Shown here: positions 45,702 through 57,470 of the stretch, one piece after another
Numbering within the stretch: the stretch's first letter is position 1
How the letters are laid out: each line of letters begins with the position of its first letter
Origin: Butyriboletus loyo
Taxonomy: Eukaryota > Basidiomycota > Agaricomycetes > Boletales > Boletaceae
Assembly (NCBI GenBank): GCA_038093515.1
Contig: JBBPSI010000010.1
Span: 124,001 to 188,000 of the forward strand
Direction of reading: 5' to 3'
DNA: 64,000 nucleotides
Notes under the pieces: generated by a model
The model's database searches: none
The model's input: the letters and a program-made list of their open reading frames with translations, nothing else
Told to the model about the DNA's origin: nothing
Program-made: the position numbers and the translations under genes

Positions 45702-46840
45702 GGCTGCTCCTTTGTGTTGAGGGGTCACCACTGACGGTGCGAACGTGTGTGCTGTGCTTGAAATTATCCAGTAGCAATTGCAGTTGTTACCCGGACAGTG
45801 TTGGTATTCGGACAAGACACGAGACGGCACAACTTGGACGTAATGGCGAAATGAATGTTGTACATGTCAATTTCGGCCGCGCCGCTGTCGACTCTCGAGG
45901 CCAATTGACAAAGGTCAATTATTAATCTCGCCGCTTTGCATTACTCCTTGTATACTGCGCTTCGATAGAGCCATTCACAACCACGCAATGCGATCCGGCT
46001 CTCACGTCGGAGTCTCTCAGGCTGGCAAAAGTTCCTGGGACTCGTCCTGTTTCCTTGCTCGTCAACTTGAACCCCAGACACGCAAAATGTTCTCAGACTA
46101 TGCGGATATCAGTCAAATCTTACAAGTCGATGTTTAGTATCTTCCGATAGGCCATCTGCAAGTTAACGTTGAGCGCTCAACTGCATGGTACCCCATGACC
46201 GGATTTTCATCTAGTTTATTATGGGGCATGCAAGAGGGTGGGAACACGAGTTCCCTTCAGCGAAACCATCGTACCCCATTCAATGCTGGGGGGAAAATTA
46301 CGAACTTGCCGTAGTGAGTGGTGACATCGCGCGTATACATTGACCCTGGATCTGTCACGAGTATAGTAGACGCTCAGTTTACTTGGCATGTTTGGGCATG
46401 CTGGGTCGAACTACGAGTACGACGTGGCTGGAGAGATGGTCTTGAAGGTGGGTGCGACGTGCTCGAAATCGATGGTATCGTCGCCAAACGCGTCTCACGT
46501 CAACGTTGCGGACTGTTCGGGTCGCAGGTAAGCGCCCTGCGTGAGAATACCGACGTTTGTGGCGGGCCCATCCCCAAGGTGATATAAACTTTTAGGACTA
46601 GTCATTACAGCACACGGTTCCTCAATTTCACTGCGGCAAGTAGCTGCGGCGATATCAAAGACAGCCTATTCGCAAAGGTAAGTAAGCGAAGAAACTGGGG
46701 TACATCCCCCGAACCGAAAGCGTCACTGAATTGGACCCACTGGATCGGCGGCATCACGGAACGCAGGGAGGTCGCCTGGGAATGTTTTCCGTTTCGTGAA
46801 AAAACCGCTTGCTTGTCGAGTTGTGCTCTTGGTACCGACC
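45702..46840. promoter_or_regulatory. Divergent spacer between M28 protease and P450
   Basis: About 1.1 kb upstream of both genes. A plus-strand frame (46318-46587) lacks protein character. No distinct promoter element was identified. Confidence 0.45.
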
Positions 46841-48983
46841 ATGTCGCACAACTGGACAACGCCGTGCGCTGTCGCATTCGCTTGCATCGTTGCTGCCGAT
46901 ACTGTCCGTCGGCGTTCCAAGAAGGCCCAGTCGCCTCTCCCGTATCCGTTGCCCCCGGGTCCTCCACCACTGCCTGTTATAGGCAACATCCATGGCATCA
47001 ATGCCAACGCACCGTGGTTGACCTATGCCGAGTGGTCAAAGGAGTACGGTGCGTCCCCTCACAGATTCCCTTCTGATTGGATAGTCCCTGAAATCGGAGT
47101 GGTTCCAAGGTGACCTTATTTATTCTCGCTTTTTCGACCAGGATGTCATCATCATCAGTTCCGAGAAAATAGCGAAAGATCTTCTGGAGGACCGTTCGAG
47201 TAACTATTCTGATAGACCTCACCTCGTCACCAATGAGCTGTGAGTCATCGTTATTTGCTGCATGGCACAACGAGTCTAATCACATTCAAGATTCGGAATA
47301 GATTTCAACACCGTCCTCATGCCCTATGGCCACAGATGGCGCCTCCAGCGTCGATTCTTCCATCAGACTTTCAAAACAGAGTCGACATCGAGGTTCATTT
47401 CGATGCAACAGCGCAAGGCCCATCTACTTGCCCACAGAATTCTGAGCTCACCAGACCGTGTGTTCGAGCATATCCACGAGTGGGTCATAACGAATATAGT
47501 ACACTTCTACCAGCCGCTGATGCTACACCGATCTGATAGGTTTACGTCGTCAGTTATTATCAATGCAATCTACGACTATGATCCGGTATCCCCAGATGAC
47601 TACATGGTCAACATCATCGGGAGGGTGTGTAAACAGATCGCGGTAGTGAATACACCGGAAGCGGCAGGAGTTCTGTGTGCGTTCCCGATGAGTAAGTGCG
47701 GGTATCTGAATGCGTCTCTGAACAGAAGTTGACAGGTGGTCAGTTCTGAACATCCCATCGTGGTTCCCGGGTATGGATATCAAGAGGAAGGCGGCCTTAT
47801 GCAGGGAATGGGCCAAAGATTGGGTTGAAATTCCCTTCGAACACGCGTTACGAAGAAAGGTCAGTAGATGTCCATACGAAACAGGTTCTTTCTGACCCCA
47901 GGGCAGGACGAGGGAAGTACCTCCCCCGCTATGGTGTTCGACGGCCTCCGAGAGGACAAGGGGGACGCCACTGCTACGTCGATGCAAGCTCTTAAAGACG
48001 CCGCAGCGACTGGTTTTGCAGGTATGTATCCATTTGTGACTCATTCGTCTTGAGGTCTCACTTGAACGATCGCAGCCGCAGCGGAAACAGTACGTATACC
48101 TCATACGTCCGACTTGACCTGTTGTCTTATCCGGATGTAGTCGAACGCTACCCTTAGGACGTTCCTCCTCGCGATGGTTCTCCACCCGGCCGTCCAGGAC
48201 AAGGCATATGCCCAGATAGACGCGTTGTTGGGAAAAGAGAGGCTTCCGACGATTGATGATAGGCCATTGCTGCCCTATATTGACGCTATTATGCGTGAGA
48301 CGTTTAGATGGTGTCCCACATTGCCCCTCGGTGAGTTGTAACTTGATGATTTGCAAACGGACTAAGCCATGTGCAGCCATTCCCCATGCGGTGGCGAACG
48401 ATGATGTTTATGATGGATATCACATCCCCAAGGGTATATCACAATCTCTTCACTCCGCGGTTGCATTGAAACGATAGTTTGTACAGGAGCGATGGTCATA
48501 ACAAATCTCTGGTTTGCCTATGAGGTGCTTAGCCATGAAACCTCGACGTTAATTATCTTTCGTTACGCAGGTCCATGGCACACGATGAGTCGAAATATCC
48601 GAAACCTTTCGAGTTCATCCCAGAGCGATTCCTTTACTCGGATGGCACCCTCACGTCGGATAATGTCCACAACATTGTGTTCGGGTTTGGTCGGCGAAGT
48701 TGTGTAGGCAGACACTTTGGGGAGATGACGGTGTGGTGTATGGTTGCGATGATGCTTGCGCTCTGGAAGGTGTCGTTGCCAAAGGACGAGCACGGAAACG
48801 ATGTACCATTCGAGCCCAAATGGGCGGCTGGACTTACGACGTACGTGCTGCTGCGATCTAGTGACTGGTGACTGGACGACGTTGATTGCCAGGTATCCGT
48901 TGCCATTCCCTTGTCACTTTGAGCCAAGAATACCGGGCCTGGATGCGAAGTTGTTGGAAGAACTGGTACAAGCGACTGCTTGA
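46841..48983 (+). CDS. Cytochrome P450 monooxygenase
   Basis: Start MSHNWTTPCAVAFACIVAAD (46841) is a membrane anchor, followed by the Pro hinge PLPPGPPPLPVIGNIHG. Then come YGHRWRLQRRFFHQTF (helix C WxxxR), an I-helix FAAAAETSNATLR with the acid-Thr pair, ETFRW (ExxR), and the heme loop FGFGRRSCVGR with the axial Cys. Ten or more introns interrupt it. One 14-nt internal exon (48076-48089) encodes the I-helix AAET residues. Resembles basidiomycete CYP families often annotated as O-methylsterigmatocystin-oxidoreductase-like; the substrate is unknown. No other secondary-metabolism gene is adjacent. Confidence 0.92.
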
Positions 48984-49889
48984 GTGGGCAAGTGCGACGG
49001 TGGCCTCTCGACTGGTCGTACTGCTGTCACAAATTGGGCGGTGTGGCGGCAGATGAGACCACGCTAGTAACTGGACTTGGAATAGCATATGTTGTACAAA
49101 TCAGCGCCGGGCATAGCGCCGATTGATGCAGTTGATTAGAGCCCATCTGTAGATCGGATGACAGATCAGCATGGCGGGCCTGGCATAATGTCACTACGGG
49201 CCGATCAGCCACGAGTGGGAAAGGCTGCACATTAATGCCGCGTAGCCATCTATCACACCGTCCATGACCGTACAGGCATACGCGAATACTTGAAAGCCGA
49301 CCCAAAGCGACCTCTGTCCGGGCTACTCACACTCACACTCGCTATACGAATCCAGTGCGCACGAGCATGCCGGGTTCATCTGGAGAACAGGCTTGGACTC
49401 GTACACCCGATAGGTGAGTGTCCACGACGACGACGAGCTTTTACAAGCGCGGTGGCTGACTCGGAGCTTTTTCAGTCTCCGTTTGAATTATCGGGGGAAA
49501 CCGTCATGCCGAGTTCACTTGTTGAAGGGACTGGCCTGGTTAGCAACTGGGCCGGATGACGCCTGAGATGTCTACCCCACTCGCTCTGTCCGTCTTTCTC
49601 TTATTTCCGTGCTCGTTCCTTTTTTTTCGTGAATTTTCGTTGGTTTTTGAGGCGTCGCCGGCTGAAAAGTGACTCGGGGGTGTTAGGTAATCGACGCGTC
49701 GTTGGGTTTGTCCGTTCTCTTCGACTCGCTTTGCCCCTGCGCCGGGTCGGACAAGTCGCCCTCGCATACGCCGACACGTTCTCGCATTCTCTCGCCGTTC
49801 CCTGCATCTTCTCGTTCTCGTTCTCCCCTCTGAACCGCTCGTTATCTCGTCCACATTCAACTCGCTCGCACCCGTTCTACCTTTACACC
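48984..49889. other. Spacer between P450 and CDH1
   Basis: About 900 bp: P450 3' UTR and CDH1 promoter. The sequence just before the CDH1 ATG is a C/T-rich leader, typical of fungal 5' UTRs. No gene seen. Confidence 0.5.
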
Positions 49890-51977
49890 ATGTCCGGTCT
49901 CAAAAACTCGCCTTTTGGCAAACGACTGCGCGCAGCACATCAAGATACCGACGACGACACTCCGCGCAGAACCAGACAGCGCGTAAACCCCGCCTTTGTC
50001 CTCACTCCTCCCGCGACTGTCCTCCTTCCGATCCCTTCCCTCAACTACTCACAACTCACCGCGAGCGACACCCCGGGCCCAGACTCACCCGAACACCCTT
50101 CTCGTGCGCACAAAGAGTATGGCGATCGGTTCGTACCCAGCAGGGACACAGGCGATATGCGAACATCCTATCATCTTATGGACGACACTGGTCCTTCGAC
50201 TCCTTCGAAGCATCGCACGATACCAATCGAATCAGATGCTATAAAGGGTGAGTTTCGTCCGTCCTCTTCCTTTGCATACCTGACTGGGCCCTAATAAAAA
50301 CAATCATTCGCCTCTATGCGCCCGATCCCACACACTCGATGCTTCACCACCAGAACAAGCCAACACCATATTCAACTCCATCCTCCACAGTGAAGTGACC
50401 CCTCCCTCTCCTCGTCGCCCCGTATCACCAACGCGCCCCGCCCATTCGTCCTCATCCATCGCACCTACTACTCCAACGCGTCGGCGCATATTCCACTACA
50501 CGTCCCCCTCTCCAACACCCACCAGTGGACGCCGTCTGGACACACCAACAGACGAAGCGTATTCCATGTCCCCCGTGCGCGCAGAATCGCGACAGCTCCT
50601 CGAATCTCCACGCCGCCAGCTTCGCAGCGTTTGCAAGACACCGTATAGGGTCCTCGATGCCCCGAATCTTGCGGACGACTTTTATCTCAATCTCGTCGAT
50701 TGGTCGAGCACGAACGTCCTTGGCGTCGGTTTGGGTAGATGTGTCTACCTGTGGACAGCTCATAATGCTGCTGTCTCCAAGCTGTGCGACTTGAGCGGCC
50801 CTGGTGATACAATCAGTTCCGTTGCATGGGTGCAAAAGGTTTGGTTGCATCCTCCTTGGCCTTGCGTACGTGCTCACATTCGTCTCTTGTCCACACAGGG
50901 TACATCACTTGCAGTAGGCACGCTTTCTGGCCATCTGCATATCTACGACGCCCCAACTCTCTCTCTCCTCCGCACATATGCACCTGCGCATGCTCAACGA
51001 ATCGGTGCCCTATCCTGGAATGGGCATATTCTAAGTAGTGGAAGCAGAGATCGCATGGTTCATCACCGAGACGTCCGCGAGAATGGCGCGGGGAGACCGT
51101 TCAGGAAGTGTGCCGGGCATCGCCAAGAAGTCTGTGGGTTGCGGTGGAGTGGAGACTTGGGGATGGGCTTTGGAAATCCGCGCGGGACTGGTATCGGTGT
51201 TCTTGGGGCATCAGGGGTTGAAGGAGGGATCGGAGCCCCGAGTACGGGGGGTGCGCCCGCTCAAGGCCCCGGAGGCTCTGGGATGGGTTCAGCGCTCGCC
51301 AGCGGAGGTAATGACAACAAAGTATGCATATGGGACCTCCGCGGATCTCGTCGTGCCTCCGCCGTCGCATCTTCTGTTCATTCTTCTGGATCTGGACCTG
51401 GAGGCAGCATCGGCACTTCAACACGCCGTTCAAGGTCAAATAGTGGTAGTGATGGGGATGGGGATGTTCCCCTGTGGAAGTTCCACGAGCATACTGCGGC
51501 TGTCAAGGCCCTCGCTTGGGATCCTCACGTCCCCGGAGTACTAGCCACAGGTGGTGGAACACAGGATAAACATATTCGATTTTGGAATACGTTTACTGGC
51601 ACGATGCTAAACGAGTTGGATACTGGGAGCCAGGCATGTCGGATTTTTCATGCGCACGTGTCGTGATTAACGCTTTTGTGCAGGTTTGCAATCTTATCTG
51701 GTCGCATACCTCTCATGAGTTCGTCAGTACGCACGGCTTCTCCAGCACGACCGCCCAAAATCAGATATGCATATGGCGATATCCTTCGCTTACCCAAGTC
51801 GCTTCACTAACTGGACACACACATCGGGTGCTTTATCTCGCCATGAGTCCTGATGGGGAGACGATTGTCACTGGCGCTGGGGACGAGACACTCAGGTTTT
51901 GGAATGCCTTCCCGCGGCGGGAAGGTGGAGGAGAAAAGGGAGGAGGAGTTTTGGATTGGGGAAAGCTGATACGGTAA
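49890..51977 (+). CDS. CDH1: APC/C activator Cdh1/Fizzy-related (WD40)
   Basis: Starts [19 protein letters not shown]. The C-box is DRFVPSR (about residues 76-82). A disordered region follows, full of CDK-type SP/TP sites ([20 protein letters not shown]) that would control APC/C binding. The seven-bladed WD40 propeller opens [20 protein letters not shown] and [19 protein letters not shown], continuing with [33 protein letters not shown] and [20 protein letters not shown]. It ends KLIR, the IR tail that docks on Cdc27. A Gly/Ser-rich insertion (about 51150-51300) and a second one near 51400 lengthen loops between propeller blades. Cdh1 directs degradation of cyclins and other substrates in late mitosis and G1. 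Three introns. Confidence 0.92.
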
Positions 51978-52761
51978 TCCAGCACCCTGAGCTCACTCTT
52001 CTGAACCATCGTACTTGGCGATGATCTTTGGCGCCTGTATGCGCGTTTCGTCCCTCCTGGGGTTACCCTCACCCCCTCATTTCAGCACTGCATCCCCTCG
52101 CCAACGGACCAGCACATTCAATATTTCACGTGTACATGCTCGCATTTATTCACTTGGCCTCGCTTCGCAACCACTGTTCCGACTTAGATATGTTCTCATT
52201 CATCCACGCGCATTCCAATCCCTGTCGCAATCGCCTCTAGCTCATCCCCATCCCATCCCCGTTACACGTACATAACTATTCCCACCCTTATTGCCCTATT
52301 ACTGTGTATCGATTCAGCCTACCCCACGATCATTGTTATTTTTTCCTCGCAACGCTCCGTTCGTTCCACACCCCATTCTCGTTTTGCCTGCTCTCTCTCT
52401 CACACGTTTGTTGTTTTCGATCCCTCCGTCACGCTAGTACACGTGTGCGTGCGTGATCCAAGTTCGTTTTGTGAATGCGCCGCTTTTTGGTACATGGTTT
52501 TTCTTTTTTCCCCCTTTTTTTTGACGCTCGTTTCTGGTATATATACTTTCACTGTAGGGCTTGCATGATCAAAGTTGGCTGGTCTAACGTTTGATGTCGT
52601 CGTGGGTGTGTACATGTAGGAAATCTTAGCTTGCCTGCCTCGAGGGATGGCGCGTCGGAAAAGTCGACCACCGTGTTTTTCATTCCACGACGATGATCTG
52701 CCCCCCCTGTACTAGACACGTGATTCGGAACTGAGTCCCGACCACTCCATCTTGAACCACC
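51978..52761. other. 3' UTR of CDH1 and promoter of the next gene
   Basis: About 780 bp of T/C-rich sequence without coding signal. It ends in a typical leader immediately before the ATG at 52762. Confidence 0.5.
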
Positions 52762-54025
52762 ATGGCCGTCGCTCATGGTATCAAACAACTAGGCGTCCTT
52801 GGCGCCGGCCAAATGGGCACCGGTATCGCCTTCGTCTCCGCCCTCCGCGCCAAAGTCCCTGTACTCCTCCATGACACCTCCCCCGCCCAACTCACCAACT
52901 CACTCTCCTTCCTCTCCACCCTCCTTTCCAAAGACGTCTCCAAAGGACGTCTCACCCCAACCGAAGCTGCAGAAGCCAAGGACCGCATCCGAGTCGTAGA
53001 CACGCTCTCGGCGATGCGAGACGTGGACATGGTCGTCGAAGCGGTATCGGAGAACATCGAGTTGAAGAAGCGGGTGTTTCGAGGGTTGAGGGAGACGTTG
53101 AACGAAGGGGCAATTTTGGCGACGAATACGTCGTCGATTAGTATCACCAAGGTTGCGGCGGCTGTGGTGCCAGAGGGGGTGCCTGCGGCGTCGGAGGAGG
53201 GGAAGAGGGCTGCGAGTCGAGTCGTTGGTACGTGTTGTTCGATATCGGGATTGAGGATCGGGCGGGCGGTGACGAACGGGACTTTTTGTAGGGTTGCATT
53301 TCTTTAACCCAGTTCCGGTGATGGTGCGTTTCGTCAGTCTGAAGGGTGGAGACGAGGGATACGAGTTTGTTTGCAGAAACTCGTCGAGCTTATATCTGCG
53401 GTGCAAACATCCAAAGATACGCTTGACCGCTCGCGTGCCTTCGCAGAGGCGTGTGGTAAAGGTTCGCATTATCGACCCTCGACGCGGTCTGGCTACACGA
53501 ACTGATCGTTGACGTGTTAGACGTCTCAACGTCGCAAGATGTCCCTGGTTTCGTCTCAAATGCTCTCTTGATGCCTTTTATAAACGAGGCGATCATGTGT
53601 CTAGAAAAGGTCGCTTCCACGATGAATATCACGTCGAGGTAGAAACTAATGTATTTCTCCGGCCGTAGGGTGTTGCGACGCGAGATGACATCGACAAGAC
53701 ATTCAGACTTGGGATGGCCCATCCGATGGGTCCCCTCCAGCTCGGTAAGCACTCGTTGATATCTCGCGTTTTGCCTGTCGATTTCTAATCTCTTTTTTCA
53801 GCTGACTTGTGAGTTTCTGTGATGGTATCAAATCTAAGCGAAATAAGTTGCTAACGCACTCTCCGTAGCATTGGCCTCGACACGTGTCTCTCGATACAGC
53901 AGACGCTCTACACTGGCACGTCCGATTCGAAATACCGGCCTTCGGTGCTTCTCGAACGTATGGTAGATGCACAGTGGTTGGGAAGAAAGAGTGGAAGAGG
54001 GTTCTATGAGTACAATGACGGTTGA
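52762..54025 (+). CDS. 3-hydroxyacyl-CoA (3-hydroxybutyryl-CoA) dehydrogenase
   Basis: Start [20 protein letters not shown]. The NAD-binding GAGQMG lies at about residues 14-19, followed by [29 protein letters not shown] and the catalytic [10 protein letters not shown] with its His. The C-terminal dimerisation domain reads [48 protein letters not shown] and [14 protein letters not shown]. About 330 residues over six exons. It oxidises L-3-hydroxyacyl-CoA in fatty acid or butanoate metabolism. There is no C-terminal SKL-type signal, and the N-terminus is not a clear presequence, so location is open. Confidence 0.93.
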
Positions 54026-54263
54026 CCAACACTAGGGTTCATGGGAGATTACATTTCTGGCTTTTTTCTTCTCTGCTGCTTGTATAATCGGTCCGGGGAC
54101 GGGGGTCCAAATCGTCGCCCGAGTAGCTACTCAGGCCCGTCCAGCGCTGAGTACTCATAGAGTTGACTCCTTGGGAGTCGGTACCTCCAAGCCCGTTGTC
54201 GTAACTTTCGCAAAGGTATCAGTGATATCGTCACATAACGACACAGATCTTTTGGCAGTCAGG

Positions 54264-54373
54264 CATCCACCAGTGAAGGAACCCAACATGCGATTTCCGT
54301 TGTTGAGTTCTATGTTTGTGCATCCAGTGGAGGAACCCAGCATGCGATTTCCGTTGTTGAGTTCTGTGTTTGT
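54264..54373 (+). repeat. Imperfect tandem duplication, two units of about 55 bp
   Basis: Unit 1 (54264-54320) and unit 2 (54321-54373) share the core GCGATTTCCGTTGTTGAGTT and flanking GGAACCCA.CATGC, with a few substitutions and a small gap. Confidence 0.8.
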
Positions 54374-54701
54374 TTGTTTTTACCGGGGAACATGAATCAA
54401 CTGATCCACAGATTGCAGCAAAAAACGAACGATCGGATCCCGATTGGTCAGATTTCCACACGAGGCATGTTTACACCCAACGTGCCCAAACGAGGTGCAA
54501 ATATTATTTGTGACGCGTTGGCGTCAATCTTTGAGACTCACGGTAGATGCGTGTGGTTAGAATGTAACGAGCGATGACAGAGGTGCTATCCTATGGACTA
54601 AGAATGGAATGATCATGCGGCGGATGGGCGAAAGCGCTGTGTGCTTCCTGGTGACCTACTGACCTGTGGGCTGGGGTAATGTTGGAACTACAAAGCAATG
54701 A

Positions 54702-54765
54702 CTGAGAGAAATCAATATTAGACAATGAACTACGACATGAGATATATACCTGAGAGAAATCAATA
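54702..54765 (+). repeat. 16-bp direct repeat
   Basis: CTGAGAGAAATCAATA occurs at 54702-54717 and 54750-54765, exact copies 48 bp apart. Confidence 0.75.
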
Positions 54766-55300
54766 ATCAAAAGGTAAAGAACATGAAACAGAGCTCGTAG
54801 GTATATATATAAGAGAGCATGACTTTAGGGCTGGTATCGTGATATGTTCGAGGATGTGATAGAAAAGAGAAGGAACGTAAAGAAGAAAAGTGAAGTTCTA
54901 ACAGGTAAGCTGCGAGGGTGGGCAGCCTGCCTCGCAGCAAGGAAAAACTCCCACATGGTACGTAGCTCACCACGGTGAAGTGATGCTGTGAGGCGCGACA
55001 TCGTGTTGTGTAAAAGACGGAGCCCAGGGTGTGGTGTGGTGGGAGAAAAGAGGGAAGGAGAGAGAAGGAGAGTTGAAATGTCCTAGGCTGTCGATGTTGG
55101 ATATGGCAGTAGTGGAGGAGTTGCTGTTCACTCAGAGATTTATCTCTAACCCTTCGATCATCCCTCGTTACGTGATGGACTAACGAAACAAACCATCAAA
55201 TCACACACGCGCGGTCTACCATCCTTTCCATCCGATCTTTCCACGTCTTTTTAACTGTGGTATAAGAGGGTCAAAGCAAAATGCCCGAAATGCTCGAGAC

Positions 55301-56612
55301 ATGCGCCCCCTACCAACGTTGCCCCCGCCGTTCTCCGCTACCTTTTTAGACGACTTGAGTAAACCACCCCTCAACGATTTAACTGCCGCTGTTAGAAGGA
55401 GGGAAACTTATCCTATCCAACATGGCGCCTTCGGTGACGTTTGGGAATGCGAATTAATCACAGGCCCGGGGGAATCTTCTCGCATGGTAAGGTCAGTTTC
55501 AGGGTATTCATAAGTTCACGCTGACTAAGGTAATCAGGTCGCGGTAAAAGCCGTGAAGACTCAGACCAATGATGATGATGACCTAAAGTCTCTCGAGAAG
55601 GTAAACATTGGTGTCTCCGGTGAGGATGGTCCATTTATTCGTTTCAGAAACTCCGCAAGGAATTGAAAGTTTGGAGGAAGTTACGACACAGGAATGTCGT
55701 CCCACTTCTCGGGACGGTGTCTGGCTTTGGACCCTTGCCGAGCATGGTCAGCCCGTGGTTTGACAATGGATCTCTATCCCATTATCTTGTACATCACCCG
55801 ACGATGAACTTGGCTGAGAAACACCAGTTGGTAGGCTCTGTTACGATTCAGACGGCCATACACTCAATCATTGCGCCGTAGCTCAAGGACATTGCGAGTG
55901 GTCTGTGCTATGGTACGTACCAACTCCATAACCATCGTTGCGATAACTTCTCATCGCGCCCCACAGTCCATAGTCAAGGTGTCACCCATGGTGATCTTCA
56001 TAGCGTGCGTCTCGTCGCCAAGATGGAATTTAGGAAGGAGTGTTGATTGTTCTCCCACAGGGCAACGTTCTGGTTGATGAGGATGGGACAGCCTGCCTCA
56101 CAGATTTTGGTCTCTCGTTGGACAAGGACTTTGTGCAAACGTCATACTTGAAATCTAGTGTCTGTGGCAACATACGGTACACAGATCCCGCACTGGTCCG
56201 ACGTGTCAGTAGTTCGCAGGACATCGTGATCTACCCCTCAAAGCCCTGTGATGTGTACTCGTTCGGGGGACTCATTCTTCATGTGTGTGTGATCTATCGC
56301 TACACGATTTCCTGTCTGATACGTCATTGATAGGTCCTGTCAGGAAAGAAACCATATGAAAGGATTCATACAGCTTCTGCCGTTTTACGGACGGTTCTGA
56401 AGGGGAAACGGCCCCAAATACCGACCCGCGATAAACATATTACTCGGTGGCACAAGTCGGTGATGCGAATGTGTTGGGATCATAAAGAATCCAAGCGTCC
56501 ATCGGCTGATGATCTTGTGAAGATGTTCGAGCAGGAGGAACGTCCACATCCGAACGCTCTTGGTTGGGGCTGCCTTGCGTGGACCTTTTTTTTCGCCTTA
56601 CCGTTTCCATAG
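55301..56612 (+). CDS. Protein kinase domain protein (TKL-like, basidiomycete type)
   Basis: Start MRPLPTLPPPFSATFLDDLS (55301), then the kinase core. The glycine loop is HGAFGDVWEC, the ATP-anchoring Lys is in VAVKAVK, and the helix C region has KLRKELKVWRKLRHRNVVPL. The catalytic loop is VTHGDLHSGNVL (Asp present, the HRD Arg replaced by Gly). DFGLS, GNIRYTDPALV, CDVYSFGGLIL and a final lobe with KRPSADDLVKMF follow. The protein ends with a short hydrophobic tail (WGCLAWTFFFALPFP). Seven exons. Related kinases are greatly expanded in mushroom genomes; substrates are unknown. Metal-binding Asn and Asp are intact, so it is probably active. Confidence 0.85.
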
Positions 56613-57470
56613 CTGGACGAGGAGCCTCGCGGACAGCACATCACAGAGCAAGTACTCGCGTCGTGTGTTCGTTTATCGCATCTTCTGTGAAGATTACTTT
56701 CCTCTGCTTCGTGCATTACATTATGTTTGTGATATGTTTTTTTTTAGCTGGTCTACTATGCCAATTATCCTGTGGTGTGGTTGGTTGATATCCGCTACCG
56801 TTTATTTATCTCGGATAATTACTAGGAATTGTTGCCTACGTAACAATAAAATGTCAAATATTTAATTATCAAGGCAACTCAGAGTGATCGCCAGCCTCGT
56901 TCAACCTCGACCGTGTTGTTAGTTGGGCTTTTTGTATGCATCTCTCTCTCAGTTCTCGTCGAAAGGCTGGGTCAAAGGAGAGGCGCTCGTGAGATTCAAG
57001 GGAGCGGTCCTTCCGATGTGCTGGCGTGGCTTCGGAGGAGAAGAGAACGATGGAAAAGAATGTTTCGTAATTGCGTGATCAGGTTATGAAAACTTGAACC
57101 CCTCACACTCGGAAGACGGGAGAGAAGCCGACCCATAAGTGACTGCAACTATCCGCACCGTGATATAACCAGTCTCGGAGGATCTGGCGGGCTAGACAGC
57201 CAGCATAGAATCAACGTGACCAATATAAGAGATATCATCGCGACCAGCGATCCCGCAAACTACTAGTGGCGGGGGGGATCACAAAGAGGTCGTGATGCCT
57301 CACGAAATCAACAGAGTTTATTGACAAATCTCCAATGACTATACTCGGGTATGTGGGCATCTAGGGACTACAGGAGTAGCATGATGAGACGTTATCCTTG
57401 GTAGGCTGTAAACGTGTTGTTCCTGTGAATGGGTAAGCTCAAATTTAAACAAGTTCGACACGGATCAAGC
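56613..57470. other. Convergent spacer, nothing recognised
   Basis: About 860 bp between the 3' ends of the kinase and the aspartic protease. No coding or RNA signal. Confidence 0.5.

Larger units (their letters stand above)
54026..55300. other. Intergenic region with small direct repeats
   Basis: About 1.27 kb without a gene. Two small duplications are listed separately. The final part, tataagagg near 55261, may be the TATA element of the kinase gene at 55301. Confidence 0.5.

Noticed and set aside
46318..46587. An 89-codon plus-strand frame upstream of the P450.
   Set aside because: No recognised motif, no conserved-looking start, and it lies in the divergent promoter region.
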